NCBI GenBank assembly: GCA_028874915.1
Contig: JAPPHA010000015.1
Location: forward strand, 1 to 40,961
Source: Paracoccaceae bacterium
GTDB taxonomy: Bacteria; Pseudomonadota; Alphaproteobacteria; Rhodobacterales; Rhodobacteraceae
Length of the DNA stretch: 40,961 bases
Reading direction: 5' to 3'
This document shows, one piece after another, positions 25,562 to 34,108 of the stretch. Within the stretch, counting starts at the first letter, position 1. The number at the start of each line of letters is the position of its first letter. The notes under the pieces were generated by a model. The model had not been told where the DNA came from. It worked only from the letters and a program-made list of their open reading frames with translations, and made no database searches. Position numbers and translations under genes: made by a program.

Positions 25562-26706
25562 ATGTCAGCACCCACCTGCAAGCGAACCACCCTCCGACAG
25601 ATGACCCTCAACAACCGCAATGTCGAGGACCTCGTTCCCGGGGACAGGCCCTTCATCGCCGGGACGACAGGCTCACGGGCTTCGGCGTCTGCGTCCAGCC
25701 CGCGGGTGTGCGCTCCAAAATCGTCAACTACCGGGCCGGCGACGGCGGGCGCAAGGCCGCCAACCGCCGGCTCGTCATCGGCCGACACGGACGGATGAAG
25801 GCGGAAGAGGCGTGGCACATCGCCCGGAAGATTCTCGGCCAGGTCGCCGACGGCGACGACCCCACCGCCGCGCGCCCTAAGCCGGATCGTGTCCACCCTG
25901 CGCGAGGCTTTCGAGGACTGGACTATCTCGCCGTCGGCCCCCATCGAACGCCGCGACGTCGAGCAGCGTCTCCAGCGGCTGACCGAGAACGCCGGTTGGG
26001 TGCAGGCCAACAACGCCGTGAAGATGCTGCGCGTGCTCTATCGCCGCCGGGACATCGACCACGAAGGGCTGCACAACCCGGTCGAGTGGCGCGCCGCAGG
26101 CGTCCGCACTTTCAGAACTGGTGACGCATCGCCGCTCCTGCTGAGGTGCTGCCGTTGTTGCACAGGGGCTTCGAGACCGCGATGCGCAATGCCGTCGCGC
26201 GCGATGCCTTCCTCTTCGGGCTCGACACCGGCATGCGCCGGGCCGGGGTGTTCGGGCTCGAATGGGCGCGGGTCGACATGGACCGGGCAGTGCTGCGGGT
26301 CGAGGACACCAAGTCGGGCGGACCGCTGGAGTTCACGATCACCCGCCAGATTGCCGCCATCCTTGAATGCCGGTTGGCCGAATGCGAGAGGTTCGCCTCA
26401 AGGACGCGGGGCTGGGTGTTCCCATCCAAGATCAGCGACTCCGGCCATCTCGAGGGCATGCTGCACCTGAATGCACGCATCGGTGAGGCGGGCGGGGCGA
26501 GGTTCTGGTTCAACGCGCTTCGCAACGGTTTCATCGGCGTCGCTGACCGCAACCTGATGCTGCCGGCGAGGCTGACGAAACGGCTGGTCAACCACTCCCG
26601 TCCACAGGACGTGAACGAGGGCTACGCCGCCGGCTGGATCCTGGAGCACCTTCGCGCCGAGGCCGAGCGCATTGCCGACAGGATCGGCGAACTCATTCGT
26701 GCCAGC
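25562..26706 (+). pseudogene. P4-type tyrosine integrase, at least three frameshifts
   Basis: Pieces in two frames join into one phage/island integrase. The N-terminal DUF4102-like arm reads VEDLVPGDRPFIA, then after one missing base at 25660/25661 DDRLTGFGVCVQPAG and YRAGDGGRKAANRRLVIGRH. A second shift near 25875 leads to STLREAFEDW and the core-binding region (NNAVKMLRVLYRRRDI). A third near 26120 leads to the catalytic domain: LDTGMRRAGVFGLEW (Arg), FWFNALRNGF at the HxLR box with Asn in place of His, LVNHSRPQDVNEGY (Tyr). The frame then runs on past 26706 into hicBA without meaning. It was probably the integrase of an island now lost; no tRNA gene is visible beside it. Confidence 0.85.
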
Positions 26707-26857
26707 ACCGGTCCGCGCAACCTGAGGCCGGCAGCGTGGCGGGCGTCGCCGACAGGTCGGAAATCGGTTCGACGCACACCGCGGTATCGGGTACATCAGC
26801 CGTGCGCCGAATGCCGCAGATTCCATCGAATGCAGGCGAAACCCAACGGAAATAGCC

Positions 26858-27076
26858 ATGTCCAGGACGGAAGTCATCTTCGAGGTCAACGAGGACGAGA
26901 TCGACGGCGTTTACTCGGCGAGCGCGCTCGGATTCGGCATTCACACGCAAGGCGACACGCTCGACGAACTCCGGCGCAACGTCCGGGAAGCGGTGGACTG
27001 CTATTTCGACGAGAACATGGAGCGCCCTCGTCTCATCCGGCTGCACTATGTGCGGGACGAGGTGCTCGTGGCTTGA
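26858..27076 (+). CDS. hicB: HicB-type antitoxin
   Basis: This 72-residue protein has the HicB partial RNase-H-like fold: FEVNEDEIDGVYSASALGFGIHTQGDTLDELRRNVREAV followed in the chain by DCYFDEN. HicB neutralises HicA and often represses the operon. The version is short and lacks an added C-terminal HTH domain, as in many small HicB proteins. Its stop codon overlaps the TTG start of the toxin gene (TTGA). It sits just after the integrase relic, a usual location for island-borne toxin-antitoxin pairs. Confidence 0.83.
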   Translation: MSRTEVIFEVNEDEIDGVYSASALGFGIHTQGDTLDELRRNVREAVDCYFDENMERPRLIRLHYVRDEVLVA

Positions 27077-27307
27077 GGCTTCCGCGCGATGTGGGCGGTG
27101 CCGCGCTCGCGACGGCTGGGCTACGAGACGGTTCGCCAGCGCGGCTCGCACGTAGGGATCACGACGCGGGAAGGCGGCAAACACCATGAGGTAATTCCAC
27201 GGCACAATCCGATCCGTACGAAGACGTTGTCGAACATCCTGAAGAGCATCGCCCGGCATCACGGCATCGGCGTCGAAGAGCTGCTGCACAAAACTGACCT
27301 GCGGTAA
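27073..27307 (+). pseudogene. hicA: HicA-type toxin, frameshifted near its N-terminus
   Basis: HicA is a small mRNA interferase with a double-stranded-RNA-binding fold. The expected N-terminus is present in one frame from TTG 27073 (LRLPRDVGGAALATA). The rest is in another frame: RRLGYETVRQRGSHVGITT with the active-site His in RGSH, then KTLSNILKSIARHHGI. The switch lies near 27112-27118. An ATG at 27089 in the second frame gives a 72-residue product, but it replaces strand 1 and helix 1 with MWAVPRSRR. The toxin is therefore probably inactive or weakened while the antitoxin frame is intact. Confidence 0.75.
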
Positions 27308-28344
27308 CTCCGTCTCCAGATCCGCCCGTCTACTTTGAGGTCTCAAGCCCGCTTCGCGCCGGGTCGAATGTTTTGCAGTCGATGACTCTGATCTGCGTCA
27401 TCCTACGTCACCGTGCGAACTTCAAGATGAGAGTACCGTCATGCAGCCTAGGTCACACATGAATCGACGCTCAACGGCTGGACACGCGTTGCGCAGGGCC
27501 AACCGTCCGGTCACTGGACCATGGGCTTATCGCAACATTTGAAAATTCTAGTCGTCAGTGCAAAACGGATAATTCCTCACTTGTTCACAGTCTGTCTTAT
27601 GCCTCCCCCAAGACATGACTGGCAAAAATAGCAAACATCGCATTGCCAACGTTCACAATTTTGGGTGCAAAACGAATGAATCGGAGCACTTGAGGACTTC
27701 GGTTTTCTGACGAACACCCAGTCGTGCAGATAGCAGTACAACGCGGCCTTCATTTGTATTTTTGTCTTGCCGGTTTTTGAAGCAGAATCCGTGTGAGCAT
27801 TGTTCCGCGCCCACGCGGGGGCAATCCGCCCGCCCAAACGAGAAATCGGGTCAGCGAAGGGATGAAATCGGCATCGAACTGGAAGCCTGATTGGCACGCG
27901 AGGCGCCGCGTGTGGCGTCAGGATCGTGTTGATCTTTTTGTGTTGATATGGTGTTGATTTGATGATTGACAAAGTTTGCATCGTTTTTCTGAACCATATT
28001 GACATGCACACTTAGTAGCAGTCTCAGTGAACCACTGAAGCAGAGTGACTCGGCCAATGTCTGGAGGGTATCCGGACGTGCCGAATCCGCCGCGGTTCAC
28101 AAAATGTCCCCACGGTTTTGGCCAGGGCGTCACCTCCAGGTCCTGCCTACGGCGACCAACCGGGTGCGACATTTGTTGACTGGGGTTTGCCACAACAGGA
28201 AAACTGGGTTTTTCCCTGTGCACTGGAGAACCAACCGTGCATGGCCGAAACGTGTCGCCGTGTTCCGGTTCGGCGGGAAATGATCGTCGGGAGGAGACTC
28301 TCCGGTGCTGGAAACACCACGCGCGGAGAACGACATGGTCGCGG
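27308..28344. other. Intergenic region with repeat copy 2
   Basis: About 1 kb without a convincing gene. It contains repeat copy 2 at 27801-27969, followed by an AT-rich stretch to about 28020. Frames such as 27577-28011 on the minus strand contain RLPVRCRFHPFA, which also appears in the frame across repeat copy 1. That peptide reflects the shared DNA repeat, not a gene. Confidence 0.5.
27801..27969 (+). repeat. Diverged intergenic repeat, copy 2
   Basis: This ~169-bp segment is in the same orientation as 25122-25287 and collinear with it over its whole length, with both ends conserved and the middle diverged. Together the two copies bracket the integrase pseudogene and hicBA. Confidence 0.65.
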
Positions 28345-29832
28345 TCAACCGAAGTCTGCACAGTGGAGTGCCCGTGAGATTTTGCCTATGCCTTCCGGGA
28401 TGAGAGATCGCCTGATCACCGAGTACCCGAGGCGAATGTGGTTGCGGTTGTTCCTCTCGTCGGAAAACGTGAAACCGCCGGTTTCGAAGAACACGCCGTC
28501 TGCCTGCACCAGATCACTGAGAACGCGCGCGTCGGCGCCCTCCGGCAGCCTGAGCCAGATGCTTCCTCCGCCATACTCCGGTTTCACGGAACAACCCGGG
28601 AAATGGTCCTCCAGGGACTCGTGAATGACCTCGCACCGCCGCCGGTATGTCCCGGTGATCTTCGCGACGAAACGATCATAATATCCCCGTTGGAGGAACA
28701 GTGCGACGCTGCGCTGGTTGTTTACCGGAGGGTGGCGAATAATGTGGTGCCGCAAGGCCCTTGCCTCCCGGATGAATTCCCGGTCCGCGACCAGGTAGCC
28801 AATGCGCAATCCTGGCAAGAGGGATTTCGAAAGGCTGCCGATATAGGTGACGTTTCCCCAATCATCGAGGCTCTTTAGGGCCCTCGGTTGCGCAAGGTTG
28901 AAGCTGATATCAGCTTCGTAATCATCCTCGATGATGAATTGACCCATGTCTTTCGAGAGTTTCAGCAATTCGAGCTTGCGATCGAGCGGCATCGTAACGG
29001 TTGTCGGAAACTGGTGGCTCGGGGTTACGAACAGGCACCTGCAGCGACGTGCTTCCCCGGACAGGATCAGACCGTCACGATCGATGGCAAGCCGTTTGAC
29101 GTCGATGCCCTCGATTCTGGCCATGTTGATCACGTCAGGGTATCCGGGATCTTCGACCCCCAGGGTTTCACCTGGCGACAACAGGAGCTTGATTGCAAGA
29201 TACAGGGCCTGCTGGCCTCCGACGGTCACCAGCACCTCGTCCGGATGCGCAACGATTCCCCGTTTGGAGAGCACCCGCTGAATGAGCTGTTCGATCAACA
29301 TGCTATCATCGACAGCGGAATAGTCCGTCGCCCAATTCCCGACCTCGACCACGTTGACGGAATCCCGGACGCACTCGCGCCAGCTGGCAATCGGGAAAAG
29401 TGACGGGTCAATCAGGCCGCATACGAACGGATAGCGAAACCGGATGAGACAATCCGCCGGCTTAGCGACGTGCCGCAGATTGAATGTGCGGCCGCTGAAG
29501 AACTCCTTGTAGTCGATCCTGTCTGGCAGAGCGGCAATTCCGCCCGCGACGCCCGCCTGTAACGCAAGGGCAGGATCAGCGAGGACGTCCTGGTTGACGT
29601 AGAATCCCGAACGCGTCCTGGCCTCCACGAATCCGTCCTGCTTCAGGGCATCGTACGCTAACGCAACAGTCGTCACGCTAACCCCCAATTCTGCCGCCAG
29701 TTGGCGAATCGAGGGCAGGGGCCGATGCAACGCGAACTGCCGGTTGACGATCGCGATCGCGATCTGCCGACGGATCTGCATCTGGAAGCTTTCCGAGGCG
29801 TCACGATCGATGCTGATCATGTTCTCGTACAT
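28345..29832 (-). CDS. MocR-type transcriptional regulator (GntR HTH + aminotransferase-like domain)
   Basis: This 495-residue regulator has an N-terminal GntR winged helix (LPSIRQLAAELGVSVTTVAL) and a long fold-type-I aminotransferase domain. The PLP-binding Lys lies in IGSLSKSLLPGLR (about residue 336), with EDDYEAD and EDPGYPD as cofactor contacts. MocR proteins sense an amino compound through PLP chemistry; EnuR of ectoine catabolism and TauR of taurine use are examples. The start at 29832 is preferred over 29844 because GGAGG lies five bases before it. It is divergent from the IlvD-like operon and almost certainly regulates it, with a palindromic candidate operator in between. PLP-based sensing hints that the imported compound or an intermediate carries an amino group; this is an inference. 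Confidence 0.9.
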   Translation of the reverse strand: MYENMISIDRDASESFQMQIRRQIAIAIVNRQFALHRPLPSIRQLAAELGVSVTTVALAYDALKQDGFVEARTRSGFYVNQDVLADPALALQAGVAGGIAALPDRIDYKEFFSGRTFNLRHVAKPADCLIRFRYPFVCGLIDPSLFPIASWRECVRDSVNVVEVGNWATDYSAVDDSMLIEQLIQRVLSKRGIVAHPDEVLVTVGGQQALYLAIKLLLSPGETLGVEDPGYPDVINMARIEGIDVKRLAIDRDGLILSGEARRCRCLFVTPSHQFPTTVTMPLDRKLELLKLSKDMGQFIIEDDYEADISFNLAQPRALKSLDDWGNVTYIGSLSKSLLPGLRIGYLVADREFIREARALRHHIIRHPPVNNQRSVALFLQRGYYDRFVAKITGTYRRRCEVIHESLEDHFPGCSVKPEYGGGSIWLRLPEGADARVLSDLVQADGVFFETGGFTFSDERNNRNHIRLGYSVIRRSLIPEGIGKISRALHCADFG

Positions 29833-29908
29833 TGCGGCCTCCATGACCGGGGCGTGACCCGCGGCAGGATCGAACCTCGCAAGATCGCATGGATCGGGTT
29901 TGCAGCCA

Positions 29909-29934
29909 GTCCGGACAGTACCGTCCGTTCGGAC
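29909..29934. promoter_or_regulatory. Candidate MocR operator: clustered GTCCG/CGGAC half-sites
   Basis: In the 212-bp divergent region, GTCCGGAC (29909-29916) is followed six bases later by GTCCG-TT-CGGAC (29923-29934), which gives two adjacent palindromes built from one pentamer. Its position between two divergent genes fits an operator, but binding is not shown by sequence alone. Confidence 0.45.
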
Positions 29935-30044
29935 CTGTTATTACGACCGGATACCACCGGAACTTCTGACAGTCTGCGCCTGTATTCACAGTTTTTCGCA
30001 ACTGTCTGTAGGTGCGTTTCCGGAACGGCAGTAGGTGATCTTGC

Positions 30045-31754
30045 ATGGATCCAAACCTGCCAGGGAAAAGTCACGCGCCTTGCGGCCCGGCCATGCCGAC
30101 CCGCAGCAACCGGCAGTTTCTCGGGGTGGAGCGTTCGCTGCAACGCGCTTGGGCGAAGGGCGCCGGACTGATCGACGAAGAGTTCGAACGCCCCATGATC
30201 GCGGTCGTAAACACCTACCAAGAGTTTTCGCCGGAAAACGTCCACCTGCGGCAGGTCGGTGATGCGGTCAAGTCCGGAATCCGCATGGCCGGTGGAACAC
30301 CCTGCGAATTCAACACCTTCCACGTCACGGACAGCGAGACCTTCGCCTCGGTCGGCATGCGTTACGTGCTTCCGAGCCGCGATCTCGTTGCCGACATGAT
30401 CGAACTGATGGTGGAGGGCCACCGCTTCGACGCGATGGTCCTCATCGGATCAGGCGACAAGGTCGTGCCAGGCATGGTGATGGCGGCGGCGCGCTTGGAC
30501 CTGCCTGCCATCATGCTCTACGGCGGACCGACCAAGGCCGGAGTCCACAAGACGCGCAAGGTCTTTCTGGAGACCGTCTATGATGGCGTCGGTGAGCACC
30601 TGCGCGGGAAACTGAGCCGGGAAGACCTTAAGGGTCTCGAGGACAACCAGTTCCCGTTCCCGGGTGCCTCCGATACTGCGACGTCCGGGAACACCGCCGG
30701 CATCTACACGGAGGCCATGGGCCTCGCGCTGCCCAACACCGGCACCCTGCCTGCCGGCAGCAACTACCAGCTGCGTGCAGCGAAATATACCGGCATGCGT
30801 ATCTTGGAACTGGTCAGGGACGACCTCCGCCCGTCCAGGATCCTTACCCAGAAGGCCTTCGAAGACGCCATGCGGGTCGGCATGGCCGTCAGCGGCTCCA
30901 CCAACATGGTGTTGCACATGATTGCCATGGCGAAAGAGGCCGGCATCGAAGTGGATTTCCATACCTGGGACCGGCTGAGCCGCGATACACCGACCCTCGT
31001 CGAGCTCGCACCATCCGGACCGTGGGGCGTGACGGACCTTGGCGAGGCCGGTGGCGTGCCGGCGGTCATGCGAGCCCTCGGAGACCTGATTCACCCGGAA
31101 ACCTGTACGGTCAGCGGCACGACCACCGGAAACCTGGTCGATGCGGCCACGATCTGCGATCCCGCGTGCATTCGTGGGCGGGACAATCCGGTCGACACGG
31201 AAGGATCGATTTTCGTTCTCAAGGGCAGCCTTGCCCCGGGTGGTGCCGTGGTCAAGGCGTCCGGTGTTGCCCGGGACATGTGGGATGCGGTCCTGCCGGC
31301 GCGCGTCTTCGAGGATGAGGAAAGCGCAATCGACGCGGTTCGCGGTTCGGCCATCCGGCCGGGCACGTGCATCGTGATCCGGAATGAGGGGCCACGAGGC
31401 GGGCCCGGCATGCGCGAAATGCTCGGCGCCACGTCGGCGTTGATGGGAGCCGGCCTCGGCAACAGCTGCGCCCTTGTCACCGATGGACGGTTTTCCGGGG
31501 CCACGCACGGCCCCGCAATTGGGTATGTCACGCCGGAGGCGGCACGCGACGGTCCGATCGCGTTCGTCGAGGACGGCGATCCGGTTCGGATCGATCTGGC
31601 CGGGCGCAGGCTGGACATCGAGGTGGACCCGGCGGTTTTGTCTGCCCGTCGGGTCAAACGACCGCCCAGGCCGGCCCGGATCACGCGCGGCTATCTCAAG
31701 CACTACCTGGAGCACGTGGCACCCGCATCGGAAGGTGCGGTTATGCCCCGGTAA
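30045..31754 (+). CDS. IlvD/Edd-family dehydratase-like protein lacking the Fe-S cysteines
   Basis: This 569-residue protein has the full length and order of a dihydroxyacid or sugar-acid dehydratase. Conserved parts include [10 protein letters not shown] (metal-binding Asp96), [10 protein letters not shown], a Lys at the carbamylated position (Lys139), [11 protein letters not shown] (454-459) and the catalytic-base Ser in DGRFSG (480-485). The Fe-S ligands are missing. The GCDK/NCDK motif reads GSGDK (135-139), and the GSC-type motif before the TAN segment reads GASD (207-210). The 2Fe-2S-type NEITPC position reads QEFSPE, as is also not Cys in E. coli IlvD. The family usually removes water from 2,3-dihydroxy acids using the cluster as Lewis acid; this member must work differently or do another reaction. 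ATG 30045 follows AGGTGA; ATG 30093 is an alternative. It is the first gene of the operon. Confidence 0.88.
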   Translation: MDPNLPGKSHAPCGPAMPTRSNRQFLGVERSLQRAWAKGAGLIDEEFERPMIAVVNTYQEFSPENVHLRQVGDAVKSGIRMAGGTPCEFNTFHVTDSETFASVGMRYVLPSRDLVADMIELMVEGHRFDAMVLIGSGDKVVPGMVMAAARLDLPAIMLYGGPTKAGVHKTRKVFLETVYDGVGEHLRGKLSREDLKGLEDNQFPFPGASDTATSGNTAGIYTEAMGLALPNTGTLPAGSNYQLRAAKYTGMRILELVRDDLRPSRILTQKAFEDAMRVGMAVSGSTNMVLHMIAMAKEAGIEVDFHTWDRLSRDTPTLVELAPSGPWGVTDLGEAGGVPAVMRALGDLIHPETCTVSGTTTGNLVDAATICDPACIRGRDNPVDTEGSIFVLKGSLAPGGAVVKASGVARDMWDAVLPARVFEDEESAIDAVRGSAIRPGTCIVIRNEGPRGGPGMREMLGATSALMGAGLGNSCALVTDGRFSGATHGPAIGYVTPEAARDGPIAFVEDGDPVRIDLAGRRLDIEVDPAVLSARRVKRPPRPARITRGYLKHYLEHVAPASEGAVMPR

Positions 31755-31769
31755 CTGGCGGAAGGAACA

Positions 31770-32885
31770 ATGGATCTCTCGTTGGAAGTCGACGGCCCTG
31801 GCCGGAAGGGTACCCCGGTCATACCGCCGGTGGAACCGACCCCGCGCCAGAACTCTGCCGGTAGTGTCATCACAAATGCCGCCTCGACGGGCATCCGGAT
31901 CGATCGCCGGCGGCTGAAGTCCCTTGCCCGCCGCAGTGACCGCCCAGGCCTTGCCTACCTCGCCGTCTGGACTGGCGCGATGATCGCGACGGGATCATGC
32001 ATCTGGCTGGCACTGGGAACACTCTACGTCTGGCCGGCGATGTTCGTTTTCGGCGTCGTCATGTCGGTACCCTCCTATTCGCTCAGCCACGAAACGGCGC
32101 ATGGAACGGCATTCCGGACGCGTTGGCTCAACGAAACGGTCTTCTGGTCCATGTCCCTGCTCTATGGCGAGGAGCCGTTGCACCGGCGTTACACGCACAC
32201 GAACCATCACACTTATACCTGGTACGTCGGCCGTGACAGCCAGATGCCGTTCGACACGCCGCTCGATTTCAAGGGGTGGCTTTACGATGTGAGCGGAATG
32301 TCAGTCCACGTCTTCCAGGCACGCGTTCTCTGGCAACTCGTAACGAAGCAGTACACGGACATGATGCGGAACGTGGCACCGGAAGCGGAGCTTCCGAAGA
32401 TGACCCGGAACGCGCGCATCTTCTCGACCGTTTATCTCGGGATCGCCGTCCTGATTGCTTCCGGAATAACCTGGCCGCTGTGGTTCTATGTGCTACCCCG
32501 CCTTCTCGGCGGCCCGATCATGCTGATGTTCAACATAATTCAGCACGCGGAGTTGCAGGAGAACTCGCCCTCCATCATCGAGAGCACGCGATCATTCAGG
32601 ACGAACTGGATCGGTCGATTTCTTTATCTCAACATGAACAACCACGTTGAGCACCACCTTTACCCGCAGGTTCCGTTCTATTCCCTTCCCGAGCTGCACA
32701 AGGAGGTGGTCAATCAGACCCCGGTGCCGGACCCTGGGTTCTGGCGAACGAACATCGATCTCTTCTGCGTAGTCGCCAGGCGGTCGCTCGGTTACGGCAC
32801 GAAGTCTGCATGGATCCGCCAGGCACCGCACATGATTACCGACGGCGGCGCCTACGAGAAGATCGCCAAGGCGACGATGCAGTGA
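31770..32885 (+). CDS. Membrane fatty-acid-desaturase-type diiron oxygenase
   Basis: This 371-residue integral membrane protein has the three His boxes of the desaturase/hydroxylase superfamily: HETAH (107-111), HTNHH (143-147) and HVEHH (292-296), with an additional His in IIQHAE. Hydrophobic segments near residues 62-105 and 217-258 form the membrane core. Members insert double bonds or hydroxyl groups, using electrons from a ferredoxin, rubredoxin or cytochrome. The Rieske ferredoxin two genes downstream is the likely electron donor. A small-molecule substrate brought in by the adjacent TRAP transporter is more likely than membrane lipid, judged by context only. GGAAGGA precedes the ATG. 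The gene lies 15 bases after the IlvD-like gene, and its last four bases overlap the next start (GTGA). Confidence 0.9.
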   Translation: MDLSLEVDGPGRKGTPVIPPVEPTPRQNSAGSVITNAASTGIRIDRRRLKSLARRSDRPGLAYLAVWTGAMIATGSCIWLALGTLYVWPAMFVFGVVMSVPSYSLSHETAHGTAFRTRWLNETVFWSMSLLYGEEPLHRRYTHTNHHTYTWYVGRDSQMPFDTPLDFKGWLYDVSGMSVHVFQARVLWQLVTKQYTDMMRNVAPEAELPKMTRNARIFSTVYLGIAVLIASGITWPLWFYVLPRLLGGPIMLMFNIIQHAELQENSPSIIESTRSFRTNWIGRFLYLNMNNHVEHHLYPQVPFYSLPELHKEVVNQTPVPDPGFWRTNIDLFCVVARRSLGYGTKSAWIRQAPHMITDGGAYEKIAKATMQ

Positions 32886-33724
32886 ACCGCAGGCGAATTT
32901 ATACCTACGGCGGGAAACCGGCCGAGCGCAACCTTACCGTGGCCGACATCATCGCGCTGAAGGGCCGGCGCAGGCTTTGCCAGACCTGCCCGGCAACGGA
33001 AGAGGAGGCGGCAGCCTGTGCGGACGCTGGCATCGATGTTCTGAACACTTCCGATGGCGACATTCCGGCGGTCCGGGCCGGAGCGCCGGAGACCTTTACG
33101 ATCGCGGATCTGCCGATGACGGCACACCACACTCCGGACGACATCCTGAGCGCCGCCGTCAAGGCGGCGGAATCCGGTGCCGACGCCGTCTATACGCCGC
33201 GAAGCCTGCGCACGGTCGAGATGCTGGCTGGCGAAGGGTTGTGCGTGCAGGGTCATCTCGGACTGGTGCCGCGGCTCTCGACCCGGCGAGGCGGTCTGCG
33301 GATCATCGGCAAGACGGCGGACGAGGCTTTCGAACTTGCGGAGGACTTTCGCCGGCTTGAGGACGCTGGCGCCTATGCCGCCGAGGTCGAATGTGTCGCA
33401 ACCGAAGCGTTGGCGGCTATCAATCCTCTGACGAAACTCGTCACCCATTCGATCGGTGCCGGATCCTCGGGCGACGTGATCTTCATGTTTCTCGTGGACG
33501 TCTGCGGTGAGTCCGACCCTGCTCCCGCGCACGCCCGCGCGTTCGCCGACCTTCGATCGATCCGAAACCACCTCGCCGCCGAACGCTTGCGCGCCCTTCG
33601 CGACTACCGGTCCGCGGTGACTGACGGCCGCTATCCCGACGCAAAGACCTCCGTGTCGATGTTGCCGAACGAGCACGAAAAGCTCCTGGAGGCGCTCCAG
33701 CGCCGCCAGGTCTTCCACACGTGA
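32882..33724 (+). CDS. PanB-family (ketopantoate hydroxymethyltransferase-like) TIM-barrel protein
   Basis: This 280-residue protein starts at GTG 32882, overlapping the desaturase stop. PanB transfers a hydroxymethyl group from methylene-tetrahydrofolate to a 2-oxo acid. Recognisable PanB parts are ADAGIDVL, ADLPMTAHHTPDD (metal Asp), VQGHLGLVP (catalytic His), GLRIIGKTADEAFELAEDF, VECVATEAL (Glu base) and HSIGAGSSGDVI. The K-x-E-G-G motif, which holds catalytic Lys and metal-binding Glu, is replaced by DAVYTPRSL, and the GDSLG loop reads SDGDIPA. The change suggests another substrate or a retro-aldol role rather than pantothenate synthesis, and no panC is nearby. Related phosphoenolpyruvate-mutase-type barrels are an alternative, but the HLGL and ECV blocks favour PanB. 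Confidence 0.82.
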   Translation: MNRRRIYTYGGKPAERNLTVADIIALKGRRRLCQTCPATEEEAAACADAGIDVLNTSDGDIPAVRAGAPETFTIADLPMTAHHTPDDILSAAVKAAESGADAVYTPRSLRTVEMLAGEGLCVQGHLGLVPRLSTRRGGLRIIGKTADEAFELAEDFRRLEDAGAYAAEVECVATEALAAINPLTKLVTHSIGAGSSGDVIFMFLVDVCGESDPAPAHARAFADLRSIRNHLAAERLRALRDYRSAVTDGRYPDAKTSVSMLPNEHEKLLEALQRRQVFHT

Positions 33725-33735
33725 GGATCACCGAC

Positions 33736-34044
33736 ATGACCGATTGGATTCATGCCTGTGCCTGCAACGACATCGACGAGGAAGATCTCATCCGCTGGGA
33801 TTACGCCGGGCGCACATACGCGATCTACAACGCTGAGGACGGTTTCTATTGCACCGACGGCATCTGCACGCACGAGGACGAGCATCTCGAGGCAGGGCTC
33901 CTGACGGGCCATGTCATCGAATGCCCGCTTCACCAGGGCCGGTTCGACATCCGGTCGGGCAGTGTGGTCTCACCACCACCCTGCACCGGCCTCAACACCT
34001 ATCCGGTGAAGACGGAAAACGGACAGGTCTATGTGAAGATCTGA
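33736..34044 (+). CDS. Rieske [2Fe-2S] ferredoxin (dioxygenase-type)
   Basis: This 102-residue soluble protein has the Rieske motif C44-T-H46 and C63-P-L-H66, which binds a 2Fe-2S cluster through two Cys and two His. It lies inside a small all-beta fold like the ferredoxins of aromatic-ring dioxygenases. GTGAGG overlapping the panB-like stop serves as ribosome binding site for ATG 33736. It is the likely electron carrier for the membrane diiron oxygenase. No reductase gene is seen in the window, so a shared cellular reductase would be needed. Confidence 0.92.
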   Translation: MTDWIHACACNDIDEEDLIRWDYAGRTYAIYNAEDGFYCTDGICTHEDEHLEAGLLTGHVIECPLHQGRFDIRSGSVVSPPPCTGLNTYPVKTENGQVYVKI

Positions 34045-34108
34045 GCCCTGGGGAGAGAACCTCGGGGGAATTATTGCCGACAACCACTGTTGGAAGGAGA
34101 ACAAAGTC

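Noticed and set aside
26707-27189. C-terminal continuation of the integrase frame
   Set aside because: The frame stays open only because it overlaps hicB and hicA in another frame; its sequence is Arg-rich and shows no integrase motif.
30450-31715. 421-codon minus-strand frame inside the IlvD-like gene
   Set aside because: It has no recognisable motifs and is fully antisense to a well-supported gene. GC-rich coding DNA often leaves such open shadows.
30045-33724. Branched-chain amino acid or pantothenate biosynthesis genes (ilvD, panB)
   Set aside because: The family matches are real, but key Fe-S cysteines and the K-x-E-G-G motif are absent and the context is an uptake/oxidation operon, so the housekeeping names were not used.
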